64,000 nt of DNA from Kofleriaceae bacterium (GTDB lineage: Bacteria; Myxococcota_A; Polyangia; Haliangiales; Haliangiaceae). Made by a program: the position numbers and the translations under genes. The notes under the pieces are model-generated. The model saw only the letters and a program-made list of their open reading frames with translations. It was not told where the DNA came from and did no database searches. The stretch covers positions 121,837 to 185,836 of the forward strand of contig JACKDR010000018.1 in assembly GCA_020633495.1 (NCBI GenBank), read 5' to 3'. This document shows positions 1-9,823 of the stretch, piece after piece. Each line of letters opens with the position of its first letter. The stretch's first letter is position 1.

Positions 1-855
1 GCGGCGATCGGGCTCGGCACCGCGGCGGCGCTGATCGCCATGCTCGGTCCGGGCAGCAGCCGCCGCGCCGCGGCCCGGGTCACGCCGCCGGCCGTCGACG
101 ACCGCGCGGCCGCCAGCGCGCCGCTGCTCGGCAACCGCGCCGCCGACGCGCCGCCCGACGACGACCTGCTCAAGGGCCCCGAGGCGCCGGCGCCGAACCT
201 GCCCGAGCGCGACGGCGAGCCCCTCGACGACTGGTTCCCGACCCTCGCCGAGTGGGTCCACCCGGTGCCCGGCACCCGCGAGGTCGTGCCGCACCAGGCG
301 TCGCGCTTCTTCGGCGCGCCGCGCGACGGCGTCGATCGCCCCGAGTGCGGCCGCGGCCACTGCGGCGTCGACCTCGAGGGCATCCGCGGCCAGCCGGTGG
401 TGGCGGTGGCGTGGGGCACCGTGGCGCGCATCCAGCTCGATCCCAACCGGCGCGGCGGCCGCTACGTCCGCATCGAGCACCCCGACTTCGTCTACACCAC
501 GTACTTCCACCTCGACGCCGTGGCCCGGGACCTCCACGTCGGCGACGAGGTCGAGCCCGGCACCCCGCTCGGCCTGCTGGGGCGCAGCGGCATCAAGGTG
601 TCCCTGCCCCACCTCCACTTCGCCCTCGAGATCCCCGACGCCGGCAGCACCGAGCAGGTCCACTTCATCGACCCGTCGCCGTTCCTGGCGCGCGCCCAGG
701 TCCTGCCCCGCGACGCCGTCGCGACCCCGCCCTCCGACCCCGGCATCCCCGGCGACGGCGTCGACGAGCCGCCCGCCCCCGCGACGCCCGCCGCCGGGCC
801 CACCGCCGCGCCGACCGACGAGTCGGTCGGCACCGACGAGCTCGCCGCGCCCTGA
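1..855 (+). CDS. M23-family (LytM) peptidase, 5' end cut by window edge
   Basis: The frame is open from base 1 and the first codons read AAIGLGTAAALIA, which looks like the end of a signal or membrane segment, so the true start lies to the left. An Ala/Pro/Asp-rich linker leads into a LytM/M23 domain at roughly residues 100-225 of the visible part. Both zinc-ligand motifs are present: HCGVD (H and D) and HLHF (HxH). The family cleaves peptide cross-links of peptidoglycan, so the product probably acts on the cell wall from the membrane or periplasm. Because the metal ligands are intact it is more likely an active endopeptidase than a degenerate EnvC-type amidase activator. A Pro/Ala-rich tail of about 50 residues follows the domain. 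The stop codon is followed by a repeat island, not by another gene. Confidence 0.85.
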   Translation, partial: AAIGLGTAAALIAMLGPGSSRRAAARVTPPAVDDRAAASAPLLGNRAADAPPDDDLLKGPEAPAPNLPERDGEPLDDWFPTLAEWVHPVPGTREVVPHQASRFFGAPRDGVDRPECGRGHCGVDLEGIRGQPVVAVAWGTVARIQLDPNRRGGRYVRIEHPDFVYTTYFHLDAVARDLHVGDEVEPGTPLGLLGRSGIKVSLPHLHFALEIPDAGSTEQVHFIDPSPFLARAQVLPRDAVATPPSDPGIPGDGVDEPPAPATPAAGPTAAPTDESVGTDELAAP

Positions 856-857
856 CC

Positions 858-963
858 GTCCGGCCCCCGGACGACCGACGTCTCCGAGACCGCTGTCGGC
901 CCGGCACCGTCGAGCTCGCCACCTCCTGACCGTCCAGCTCCCGGACAACCGACGTCTCCGAGA
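858..963. repeat. left pair of 32-bp palindrome-containing repeats
   Basis: Two copies of a 32-bp unit lie at 858-889 and 932-963. Each begins with GTCCGG-N3-CCGGAC (one mismatch in the second copy) and continues with a form of ACCGACGTCTCCGAGA. The first copy starts inside the 3' flank of the M23 gene, two bases after its stop. A matching right-hand pair sits at 1418-1496, so the two pairs bracket the array between them. Confidence 0.7.
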
Positions 964-983
964 CCACGGTCAGCCCGCCGGCA

Positions 984-1400
984 ATCAACCCCGGAGGGCC
1001 TCGCGAGAGCCCCCGCGCGCCCGCAGACCAACCCCGGAGGGCCCCCGCGCCCCCGAAAATCAACCCCGGAGCGCCCCGCGCCCGCGAAAATCAACCCCGG
1101 AGCGCCCCGCGCCCCGAGAGCCCCCGCGCCCCCGCAGACCAACCCCGGAGGGCCCCCGCGCCCCAAAATCAACCCCGGAGCGCCCCGCGCCCCCGAAAAT
1201 CAACCCGGAGCGCCCCGCGCCACCCCGGAGCGCCCCGCGCCCAACCCCGGAGCGCCCCGCGCGGCCGCAGACCAACCCCGGAGCGCCCCGCGCCCCCGAA
1301 GATCAACCCCGGAGCGCCCCGCGTCAAAATCAACCCCGGAGCGCCCCGCGGGAGCGCCCCGCGTCCGCCGCGAAGCAACCCCGGAGCGCCCGGCGGCCCG
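984..1400. repeat. degenerate GC-rich minisatellite array
   Basis: About 13 imperfect copies of a unit of roughly 20-45 bp with the core CAACCCCGGAGCGCCCC fill this stretch, usually preceded by AAAAT, GAAAAT or GCAGAC and followed by GCGCCC. Spacing is irregular, with some units truncated. Any reading frame through it gives low-complexity Gly/Arg/Pro sequence that merely mirrors the repeat, so I see no gene between 856 and 1514. The array lies between two pairs of a palindromic repeat (858-963 and 1418-1496). Confidence 0.75.
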
Positions 1401-1417
1401 AGAGCGCGCCGCCCCGC

Positions 1418-1496
1418 GTCCGGTGTCCGGACGGCTGACGTCGCCGAGATGGCGGCGAGGGCACGTCCGGTATCCGGACGACCGAGGTCTCCGGGG
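1418..1496. repeat. right pair of 32-bp palindrome-containing repeats
   Basis: Two further copies of the palindrome unit lie at 1418-1449 and 1465-1496, with cores GTCCGG-TGT-CCGGAC and GTCCGG-TAT-CCGGAC. The downstream half is more diverged than in the left pair. The second copy ends 19 bases before the stop of the convergent VIT/VWA gene, so the pair could also serve as a transcript-end structure for it. Confidence 0.65.
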
Positions 1497-1514
1497 CCGG
1501 GCGCCCGCCGCGGC

Positions 1515-3965
1515 CTAGAACGACCACTCGACGCCGCCGCCGACGCTGGTCCGCGCCGCGACGTCACCGCTCACCGTCCAGACCTGGTCGACGCGGAGCA
1601 CCGGGGCCAGCCGCCACGGCCCGAGGCGCAGCGCCGCGCGCCACGCCAGCCCGGGCGTGTCCAGCGACGCCCCGACCCCGAGCTCGACCGCGAGCAGCGG
1701 CGTCCACGCCGGACCGATCAGCGTCCGCGAGCTGACGTAGGCCGCGGCGTCGAAGCCGCCGTCGAGGCCCGGCGCCAGCTGCAGCTTCGCCGACAGCCCG
1801 AGCGCGACCCGCTGGCTGACCGCGCGGTAGGCGCTGCCCTCGACGTCGACCGCGGCGGCGCGCTCGTCGCCGCGCAGGTGCAGCCCGCCACCGACCGACA
1901 GCGACCGCACCCAGCGCGCCGAGATGACGCGCCCGTAGACCATGACGCTCTCGGCCTCGAACGAGCCGCTGGTGGCGTGGCCGACGCCCCCGGCGTCGAC
2001 CGTCGGCGCCGCGGGCTCCGCCGCGGTGCCCGCGGCGCCGCCGGTCTTGACCTTGGCGTTGCGATCGTAGTCGTCGTCGGCCTCGCCGTCAGCGGCCGCG
2101 ACGTCGGCCGCGAACTCGGCGCCGGTGGTGCCGACGTCACCCGACGGCCCGAAGACCGCCTGCCAGCGCATGCCGGCCGGCGCCGCCACCGGGATCGTGA
2201 CGGTGGTCTTGACCCCGCCGCGCACGACGACCCGCTGCCCGACCGCGACCAGCGCGGTCGACGGCGTCACCAGCCCGAACGCCAGGCCGAGCCGGCTGAT
2301 CTCGTCGGCGCCGGCGTCGCCGCCCGTCGTCACCAGGTCCTCGACCCGCGCCCGCGCCCAGCGCCGCCCGATCAGCCCGTCGGTGCCCGTGGTCGCGCCG
2401 TCGAGCCGGGCCGCCAGCCGCGCCTTGCCCACCGTCGCGGTCACCGTGGTGGCGTCGGCCGGCACCGTCGCCAGACGCGCCGCCACCACCACCGCGCGCC
2501 CCGGCGCCAGCGCCGGCAGCGTCGCCGGCGACACGTCCGCGACCGCCAGGCCGCCCCAGTCGATCACCGGCACCACCGCCGGCGCCGCCACCGCCGCGAT
2601 CAGCTCGGTCGCGGCGGCGTCGACGTCGTCGCCGGCGCCCAGGACGATCTCGACGCCGTGACCGCGCCGCGCCAGCTCGCCGAGCAGCGCGCGGTTGGGC
2701 GCCGCGCCGACCCCGATGACGTGGAGCCGCGCCGCCGCGCCGTCGACCCGCGCCGCCACCGCGGCGTCGTCGGCGACCAGGCCGTCGCTGATCAGCACCA
2801 CCGCGACGTCGTCGGCGGCCGCCGACATCGCGCCGTCGACCAGCTCGGTCAGCTCGGTGCCCCCGCCGGCGCCGGCGGCGTCGATCCGCTTGCCCAGCCG
2901 GCGCAGCGCGGCCTTGCCGTGCTGCCAGCGCACGTCGCGATCGCCCAGGCCCAGCACCGCGACCTCCTCGTCGCCGATGCCGGCGAGCAGCGCGCGCGCC
3001 ACGCCGCGCAGCTCGAGCAGCGCGTCGCCGTCCATCGAGCCCGACAGATCGAGCGCCAGGATCCAGCGGCGCTTGTCGCGCCGCGCCGCCCGGCGCGGCG
3101 CCTCGATCGAGAGCGCGATCACGGCGCCGTCGCCGCGGCGCTCGAGCCAGGCCCGCGCGCCGCCGTCGTCGCCGCTGCGCCAGCGGACCACGAGATCGCG
3201 ATCCGAGCTGGCGTCGCGCACGACCGCGCGGGTGACGCCGCCCTTGCGGGTCACGGTCGCGTCGTGGCTCGGCACCTCGACCGCCTCGGCGTCGACGTCG
3301 CCCGGCAGCTCGATCGTCACGGTGATCGGGTTGCCGCCGCCGCTGCGCACCGGCGGCGTGATCCGCGACGCGTCGCCGGCCTGATCGGTGTCGGCGGCGG
3401 TGCCGGTGCCGCTGGTCGGCGCGCCGGTCGGGGTGCCCGGCACGTGGCGCGGCGCCACCACCAGCGGCAGCGCCAGCTCCCAGCCCTGGCGCCAGCGCGC
3501 CAGCCCGAAGTCGAAGCGCAGCTCGACCGAGACCTCGGCGCCGGGCTCGATGCCGGTCACCTGCTGGGTGAAGATGTCGTCGCGCTCCTGCTCGGTCAGC
3601 GCCGCCGCGACCCCGGCGGCGACCGCGGTCTCGTAGCGCTCGCGGGCCCGGTCGCGGGCCTCGATCCGGGCCGTGATCGTGCGATCACCGGTCCGGATGA
3701 CCATCGACCGCACCGCGGCGTCGGCCGGCAGCGGGAACACGTAGACGGCCTCGACCGCGCGGTCGAGGTCGTTGCGGAAGGTCTGGGTGATCGTCGCGTC
3801 GGCGAACGCGCCGCGGACGACGACGTGCGCCTCGGCCTTGACCTCGGGCAACGCGCGGCCGGCCGCGAACATTCCGGCGCCCTGCCGCTCCGACGCCGCG
3901 CGCACGGGTGCCGCGATCGCGAGCGCGATCAACGCGGCCAGCGCTGCGACGAGCGGGCGCATCAT
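1515..3965 (-). CDS. exported VIT/von Willebrand A protein with barrel-like C-terminus
   Basis: An 816-residue protein starting at ATG 3965 (ATG 3962 also possible) with a clear Sec signal peptide ending near VRAAS. A VIT domain covers about residues 38-155 (contains YVFPLPADAAV and the RARERYETA region). A VWA domain begins near residue 300 with an intact MIDAS motif, DLSGS at 306-310. This VIT plus VWA order is that of inter-alpha-trypsin inhibitor heavy chains and of bacterial MarP/LPXTG-type VIT proteins. After an acidic low-complexity linker, the last 170 residues alternate hydrophobic and polar residues and end in WSF, as outer-membrane beta-barrels do. I infer a surface adhesion or metal-dependent binding role. 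It is divergent from the alpha-2-macroglobulin gene across a 235-bp gap with no recognised promoter. Confidence 0.85.
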   Translation of the reverse strand: MMRPLVAALAALIALAIAAPVRAASERQGAGMFAAGRALPEVKAEAHVVVRGAFADATITQTFRNDLDRAVEAVYVFPLPADAAVRSMVIRTGDRTITARIEARDRARERYETAVAAGVAAALTEQERDDIFTQQVTGIEPGAEVSVELRFDFGLARWRQGWELALPLVVAPRHVPGTPTGAPTSGTGTAADTDQAGDASRITPPVRSGGGNPITVTIELPGDVDAEAVEVPSHDATVTRKGGVTRAVVRDASSDRDLVVRWRSGDDGGARAWLERRGDGAVIALSIEAPRRAARRDKRRWILALDLSGSMDGDALLELRGVARALLAGIGDEEVAVLGLGDRDVRWQHGKAALRRLGKRIDAAGAGGGTELTELVDGAMSAAADDVAVVLISDGLVADDAAVAARVDGAAARLHVIGVGAAPNRALLGELARRGHGVEIVLGAGDDVDAAATELIAAVAAPAVVPVIDWGGLAVADVSPATLPALAPGRAVVVAARLATVPADATTVTATVGKARLAARLDGATTGTDGLIGRRWARARVEDLVTTGGDAGADEISRLGLAFGLVTPSTALVAVGQRVVVRGGVKTTVTIPVAAPAGMRWQAVFGPSGDVGTTGAEFAADVAAADGEADDDYDRNAKVKTGGAAGTAAEPAAPTVDAGGVGHATSGSFEAESVMVYGRVISARWVRSLSVGGGLHLRGDERAAAVDVEGSAYRAVSQRVALGLSAKLQLAPGLDGGFDAAAYVSSRTLIGPAWTPLLAVELGVGASLDTPGLAWRAALRLGPWRLAPVLRVDQVWTVSGDVAARTSVGGGVEWSF

Positions 3966-4200
3966 GGCGACTCGAGGTTACACGCACCGCGGCGCCGCTC
4001 GATCTGCGGTCGACCTCCGTGCGCGGCCGCCGCCGCCGCCCGGCCGCGCAAGCGGCGTCGCCCCAGACCCACGCCACTGCGTGTCCGTGCAGCGACACCT
4101 CCGGGCCCGGCCGCGCAAGCCCATGACACTGCAACGGATCTCCTGGGCGCCGCGGGTGGCACCCCCGATGCAGCCGTGCGTCCGCAACAGGGAGAAGACG

Positions 4201-7200
4201 GTGCAGCCAAGATCCATGACCCGACCCCCAGCCGCCGCCCGGCGGCTGCTCCTGTGGACCCTGCTCGGTGGGACCGCCGCCGCCCTCGCCGCCACGGCGC
4301 TGGCGTCGTGCGGCTCGGCCGCGCGCCACGACCTCACGGTGACCGGCTACTCGCCCACCGCGGGCGACGCCGACGACTCGGTGATCGAGGTCCACTTCGA
4401 TCGGCCGGTGGTCGACGACGCCGCGGTCGGCGGCGCGGTCGACACCGCCGCGGTCGTGATCGAGCCCGCGGTGACCTGGCACGGCCACTGGCAGGATCGC
4501 CAGACCCTGGTCATCGAGCCGCTCGAGCCGCTGCGCGCCTCGACCCGCTACCACGTCCGCCTCGCCGGCGACCTCCACGCCCGCTCGGGCGGCTTCGGCT
4601 TCGACTTCGTCCACCGCCCGCTCGAGCTCGACGGCGTCCTCGGCGTCGATCCGCGCGCGATCGATCCGTCCGGCGACCTCGCCGTGACCTTCAACCAGGC
4701 GGTCAGCGCCGCCGCCGCCGCCGAGCGCTGCACGCTGCGCCACGGCGACGACGACGCGGTCGCTCTCGCCGCCCGCGACCCCGGCGCCACCGACACCACC
4801 GTCGTGCTGCGCCCGGCCCGCGACCTCGCGCGCGACGTCGACTACCTGCTCGCCTGCGACGGCCTGACCGGCGCCGCCGGCGACGCGCCGATCGCCGCCA
4901 CCGCGCGGCTGGCGCTGCACGTACGGCCGCCGCTGCGCGTGACCTCGTTCGGCCCCACCGGCTGGGACGTCGCCGCCGACGAGGTGTCGATCACCGTCGA
5001 GCTGTCGGCGCCGGTGACGCTCGACGCGATCCGCGCCGCGGTCACCGCGTCGCCGGCGATCCCCGGCATCGGCGCCGGCTCGCTCGACGCCTCGGGCACC
5101 CGCTACCAGGTCGTCGCCGACCTCGACACCGAGACCGACTTCACGCTCCAGGTCGCCGCCGATCTGGTCGACGTCCACGGCGAGTGCCTGGGCGACGCCG
5201 CGTCGTTCTCGTTCCGCACCGGCGACGCCAAGCCGCGGATCTCGATGGAGCGCGGCCTGTTCGCGCTCGAGGCCAGCGCCGCCGGCTACCCGGTGTGGAC
5301 CCGCAACGTGCCCCAGTACGACCTGACCTGCGCGCAGATCCCGCGCGCCAAGCTGGTCCAGACGCTCACCACCCAGATGAACTACGACCCGTGGGGCGGC
5401 TACGACAGCGACGACGACGTCGACTGGGACGCGCTCGGCGCCCGCAAGGTCGACGCCAAGGTGTCGGTCGCCGACGCCAAGAACAAGTGGCACCTCGACA
5501 ACCTCGACCTCGGCGCCCGCTGCGGCGGCAAGGCCGGCACCCGCGGCGTCTTCCTCGCCGACGTCGGCAGCGCCGCGATCGCCGACGACCCCGACCGCCC
5601 GTGGTGGTCGCCGCGCACCAACCGGGTGCTGGTCAACGTCACCGATCTCGGCGTCCTGCTCGAGGCCGGCCCGGCGTCGGGCCTGGCCTGGGTCACCAGC
5701 CTGGCCACCGGCGAGCCGGTCGCCGGCGCCCGGGTCATCGTCTACAACCCGCAGGGCAAGCAGGTCTGGGTCGACCTCACCGACAAGGACGGCCTGGTCA
5801 AGCTGCCCGGCAGCGCCAAGCTGCTCGCGCAGGCCTCGGTCGACGACAGCGAGCCCATGGAGGAGGCCGGCGACGACTGGGAGGACTGGGACAGCTACCG
5901 GTCGCAGCGCCTGATCGCGGTCGTCGAGAAGGGCGACGATCTCGCGGTCGTCGACGGCAACTGGGCCAACGGCATCCAGACCTGGAACTTCGGCGTCCCC
6001 GAGGAGCGCGCCGGCGGCGTGACCCGCATCCGCGGCTTCATCCAGTCCGACCGCGGCCTGTACCGGCCCGGCGAGACCGTCCACTTCAAGGGCATCGCCC
6101 GCGAGATCGCCGCCGGCCGCGCGCCGCGCGTGCCGTCGCGCCAGCCGGTCACCGTCGACGTCGCCGACAGCCGCGGCGCCACGGTGATGTCGACGCAGCT
6201 GCCGCTGAGCAAGTTCGGCGGCTTCGCGTTCGACCTCGACGTCGGCGCCGAGGCGCCGCTGGGCGACTGGTTCGTCACCGCCAAGATCGAGGGCCAGGTG
6301 TTCCGCGAGCGCTTCAGCGTCGAGGAGTTCCGGCCCGCCAGCTTCGAGGTCAAGCTCGAGGGCGGCGACAAGAACCCGCGCCTCGGCGAGCGCATGGACC
6401 TCACCGTCGACGCCCGCTACCTGTTCGGCGCGCCGGTCGCCGCCGCCGACGTGCAGTGGAACGTCAGCCGCCGCGATCACTGGCTCCGCTTCCCCGGCTA
6501 CGACGACTACACCTTCGCCGACAACGGCGACCGCTGGTGGTGGTGGGGCGACGACCGCGACAGCTACGGCGAGTTCGTCTCCGACGGCACCGGCACCACC
6601 GACGACCGCGGCCGCCTCGGCTTCACGGTCCGCGATCCCGATCCGTCGCTGACCGGGCCCCACGACTACGTCGTCAGCGCCACCGTCACCGATCCCGCCG
6701 ACCAGGCGATCTCGACGTCGCGCGTGGTCACCGCCCACCAGACCGACGTCTACCTCGGCCTGCACACCCAGGAGTACGTCCAGGCGGTCGGCATGCCGTT
6801 CGCGGTCAACGTCGTCGCGATGACGCCGGCCGGCGCCCGCACCGCCGCCAAGGCCCACCTGTCGTTCATCCGCAAGGTCCGCGACTGCAGCTGGGATCAG
6901 AACGGCGCCCGCAGCTACTGGAGCTGCCAGAGCCACGACGAGATCGCGCTCGAGCGCGACGTCGCGATCCCGGCCACCGGCCAGGCCACCGAGCGCATCT
7001 ACCCCAAGGCGCCCGGCGACTACGTCGTCCGGGTCGAGACCACCGACGGCCGCGGCAACCCGGTCGTGACCAGCTCGATGCTGTGGGTGATCGGCAAGGG
7101 CGAGGCGTTCTGGAGCGGCGACGAGTCGGCGCGCATGACCCTGGTGGCGTCGAAGGCCAAGTACCAGCCCGGCGACACCGCGCGCCTGGTCGCCCAGGCG

Positions 7201-9816
7201 TCGCTGCACCGCCCGACCGCGCTGATCACGATCGAGCGTGACGGCATCCTGTCGGCGGAGGTCCGCCACCTCGACTCCGCCGCCGAGGGCGTCGAGCTCA
7301 CGATCAAGGACAGCTGGGCGCCCGTCGTCTACGCCCGGGTCGCGCTGGTGTCGGGCCGCCACGGCGACGGCGACCGCAACCGGCCGCAGCTCAAGATGGG
7401 CGTCGTCGAGCTCAAGGTCGAGAGCGAGCACAAGCGGCTCGACGTCCAGGTCGTCCTCGACCAGGCCGAGGTCCGCCCCGGCGCGCCGGTGTCGGGCCAC
7501 GTCGTCGTCACCAGCGCCGGCAAGCCGGTGCGCGCCGAGCTGTCGCTGTCGGTCGCCGACGAGGGCGTCCTGCAGCTGATCGCCTACAAGACGCCGGACC
7601 CGATGAAGACCTTCTACGCGGCGTGGGGGCTGGGCGTCGACGCCGGCACCAACTGGAACCGCCTGGCCCGGCTCGCCGACCCCGAGGCCGGCGATCCCGA
7701 CGCCGGCGGTGACTGGGCCAGCTCGAGCGGACCCAAGGTGCGCAGCAAGTTCGTGTCGTCGGCGTACTGGGCGCCCAGCCTGGTCACCGACGCCGAGGGC
7801 GTCGCGCCGTTCGCCTTCACCGCGCCCGACAATCTCACCGCGTTCCGGGTCATGGCGGTGGGCGCCGACGCCGGCGATCGCTTCGGCGCCGGCGACACCC
7901 GGCTGACCGTCAACAAGAAGCTGATGGCGACCCCGGTGCTGCCGCGGTTCCTCGGCGCCGACGACACGCTCAGCGTCGGCGTGCTGATCCACAACCGCAC
8001 CGGCAAAGCCGGCACCGCCAAGGTCACCGCCAAGGCCGACGGCGTCACCCTGTTCGACGACGTCGAGGAGGTCGCGGTGGCCCAGGACGGCCAGGCCCGG
8101 GTCCGGTTCGCCGCCAAGGCGTCGCGGAACGCCGCGGCCCAGCTGACCCTGGCGGTGACGATGAACGGCGAGCACGACGCCCTGACCGTGACCCTGCCGA
8201 TCCGGCGGCCGCGGGTCATCGACACCACGACCGTGGCGCGCGGCAAGATCGACGGCGACGGCAAGGACGTCACCGTGACCCTGCCGATCGCGGCGGCGAC
8301 GCTGCGCCGCGAGAGCGAGGTCGTGGTCTCGGTCGACCGCACCGGCCTCGGCGACCTCGAGCCCAGCCTGCGCTACCTGGTCGAGTACCCGTACGGCTGC
8401 CTCGAGCAGACGATGTCGCGCTTCATCCCGCTGGCCAAGGCCAAGGACCTGTCACGCTCGCTCGGCTTCACCAGCCTCGCCGGCACCAAGATGGACGCGT
8501 TCATCGCCGCCGGCGTCGCCAAGGTGCAGCGTCACCAGCAGGGCGACGGCCACTTCTCGCTGTGGCCGCAGTCGCAGACCTACCCGCACCTCACGGCGTA
8601 CGCGCTGTGGGGCCTGACCGAGGCCCGCAAGGCCGGCATCGAGGTCCGCGACGACACCTTCGCCAGCGGCCTGCCGGCGCTGGCCAGCTGGCTGGCCCGC
8701 CCCGACACGATCGCGCCCGGCAACGAGGGCGCCGCCGCCGCGATGGCGGCCTACGTCCTGGCCCTGCACGGCCAGGCCGACGCCGGCGCGCTGGCCCGGC
8801 TGCACGAGGCCCGCGCCGGCCTGCCGCGGTGGGGCCAGGCGTTCCTCTTGCGCGCGCTGGTCGCGGCCAAGGCGTCGGCGACGCTGATCGACGACGTCAA
8901 GACCGACCTCCTGAAGGCGATCGTCGTCGACGGCGAGGTCGCCCGCGTCGAGGAGAACGACCACGCCGGCGGCTACGGCCACGAGTACTACATGAGCTCC
9001 GACACCCGGGCCACCGCGATGGTGCTCGACGCCCTGGTCGAGACCGCGCCCACCGATCCGATGATCGGCAAGCTGGTCGCCGGCCTCGACACCCTGCGCA
9101 AGGCCGACGGCGCCTGGGGCAACACCCAGGAGAACCTGTGGTCGCTGGTCGCGCTCGCCGACTACGCGCGGCTGACCGCCCCGGGCAAGGCCACGGTCGC
9201 GATCAGCGCCGGCGGCAAGCCGCTGTCGAAGAAGGTGCTGTCGGGCGCCGACGTCCACGTCGTCAAGCAGGCGCTCGACGCCCTCGCCGGCGACACGCTG
9301 ACGATCCACGGCGACCCCGGCGTCCGCTACGCGGTGCGCCTGGTCCAGGCCCGCACCGACGACGGCCAGGCGGCGTCGCAGGGCTTCACGCTGACCCGCG
9401 AGTACCTCGACGCCAAGGGTCGGGCGGTGACCCAGGTCGCCGCCGGCGATCTGGTGACCGTGCGCCTGACCATGAAGCTCGACGCCCCGCGGCGCTGGGT
9501 CGCGCTGGTCGATCCGATGCCCGCCGGCTTCGAGGCGGTCAACCCGGCGCTGGCGACCTCGCAGCCCGGCGCCGGCATGACGACGTCGAGCGGCGGCGAC
9601 CGGTGGTGGAACCCGCCGACCTGGGATCAGACCGAGGTCCGCGACGACCGGGTGCAGTGGTTCGCCGACTACGTCGCCGCCGGCACCCACGTCATGACCT
9701 ACAAGGCGCGGGCGACGATCGACGGCGCGTTCGCGGTGCCGCCGGCCCACGTCGAGGCCATGTACGAGCCCGACGTCATGGGGCGGACCGCGTCGACCAC
9801 CCTGGTCGTGAAGTGA
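4201..9816 (+). CDS. alpha-2-macroglobulin family lipoprotein (YfhM-like)
   Basis: A protein of about 1871 residues. I chose GTG 4201 because AGGGAG lies six bases upstream; ATG 4216 in the same frame is an alternative. A lipoprotein signal ends with lipobox ALASC, Cys37. Macroglobulin-like domains follow, including the MG2-type segment GLYRPGETVHFKG near residue 620. The thioester motif CLEQ is intact (Cys1400) inside YPYGCLEQT and is followed by the helical thioester domain. Bacterial A2Ms are periplasmic protease traps thought to guard the envelope when peptidoglycan is breached. The immediately following pbpC gene repeats the yfhM-pbpC pairing known in E. coli. It is longer than E. coli YfhM (about 1650 residues). 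The frame is unbroken over 5.6 kb, unlike several neighbours. Confidence 0.93.
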   Translation: MQPRSMTRPPAAARRLLLWTLLGGTAAALAATALASCGSAARHDLTVTGYSPTAGDADDSVIEVHFDRPVVDDAAVGGAVDTAAVVIEPAVTWHGHWQDRQTLVIEPLEPLRASTRYHVRLAGDLHARSGGFGFDFVHRPLELDGVLGVDPRAIDPSGDLAVTFNQAVSAAAAAERCTLRHGDDDAVALAARDPGATDTTVVLRPARDLARDVDYLLACDGLTGAAGDAPIAATARLALHVRPPLRVTSFGPTGWDVAADEVSITVELSAPVTLDAIRAAVTASPAIPGIGAGSLDASGTRYQVVADLDTETDFTLQVAADLVDVHGECLGDAASFSFRTGDAKPRISMERGLFALEASAAGYPVWTRNVPQYDLTCAQIPRAKLVQTLTTQMNYDPWGGYDSDDDVDWDALGARKVDAKVSVADAKNKWHLDNLDLGARCGGKAGTRGVFLADVGSAAIADDPDRPWWSPRTNRVLVNVTDLGVLLEAGPASGLAWVTSLATGEPVAGARVIVYNPQGKQVWVDLTDKDGLVKLPGSAKLLAQASVDDSEPMEEAGDDWEDWDSYRSQRLIAVVEKGDDLAVVDGNWANGIQTWNFGVPEERAGGVTRIRGFIQSDRGLYRPGETVHFKGIAREIAAGRAPRVPSRQPVTVDVADSRGATVMSTQLPLSKFGGFAFDLDVGAEAPLGDWFVTAKIEGQVFRERFSVEEFRPASFEVKLEGGDKNPRLGERMDLTVDARYLFGAPVAAADVQWNVSRRDHWLRFPGYDDYTFADNGDRWWWWGDDRDSYGEFVSDGTGTTDDRGRLGFTVRDPDPSLTGPHDYVVSATVTDPADQAISTSRVVTAHQTDVYLGLHTQEYVQAVGMPFAVNVVAMTPAGARTAAKAHLSFIRKVRDCSWDQNGARSYWSCQSHDEIALERDVAIPATGQATERIYPKAPGDYVVRVETTDGRGNPVVTSSMLWVIGKGEAFWSGDESARMTLVASKAKYQPGDTARLVAQASLHRPTALITIERDGILSAEVRHLDSAAEGVELTIKDSWAPVVYARVALVSGRHGDGDRNRPQLKMGVVELKVESEHKRLDVQVVLDQAEVRPGAPVSGHVVVTSAGKPVRAELSLSVADEGVLQLIAYKTPDPMKTFYAAWGLGVDAGTNWNRLARLADPEAGDPDAGGDWASSSGPKVRSKFVSSAYWAPSLVTDAEGVAPFAFTAPDNLTAFRVMAVGADAGDRFGAGDTRLTVNKKLMATPVLPRFLGADDTLSVGVLIHNRTGKAGTAKVTAKADGVTLFDDVEEVAVAQDGQARVRFAAKASRNAAAQLTLAVTMNGEHDALTVTLPIRRPRVIDTTTVARGKIDGDGKDVTVTLPIAAATLRRESEVVVSVDRTGLGDLEPSLRYLVEYPYGCLEQTMSRFIPLAKAKDLSRSLGFTSLAGTKMDAFIAAGVAKVQRHQQGDGHFSLWPQSQTYPHLTAYALWGLTEARKAGIEVRDDTFASGLPALASWLARPDTIAPGNEGAAAAMAAYVLALHGQADAGALARLHEARAGLPRWGQAFLLRALVAAKASATLIDDVKTDLLKAIVVDGEVARVEENDHAGGYGHEYYMSSDTRATAMVLDALVETAPTDPMIGKLVAGLDTLRKADGAWGNTQENLWSLVALADYARLTAPGKATVAISAGGKPLSKKVLSGADVHVVKQALDALAGDTLTIHGDPGVRYAVRLVQARTDDGQAASQGFTLTREYLDAKGRAVTQVAAGDLVTVRLTMKLDAPRRWVALVDPMPAGFEAVNPALATSQPGAGMTTSSGGDRWWNPPTWDQTEVRDDRVQWFADYVAAGTHVMTYKARATIDGAFAVPPAHVEAMYEPDVMGRTASTTLVVK

Positions 9817-9823
9817 GGCCGTG

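Noticed and set aside
985..1400. CRISPR array
   Set aside because: Repeat units vary in length and sequence and there are no unique spacers; this is a minisatellite.
3966..4200. tRNA or small RNA in the divergent gap
   Set aside because: CCGCGCAAGC-type words occur, but no cloverleaf or conserved RNA element could be built.
1449..8175. Very long alternative frames on both strands across the VIT/VWA and A2M genes
   Set aside because: They are Arg/Gly/Pro-rich shadow frames caused by 75% GC; the opposite strands carry well supported proteins with signal peptides and domain motifs.
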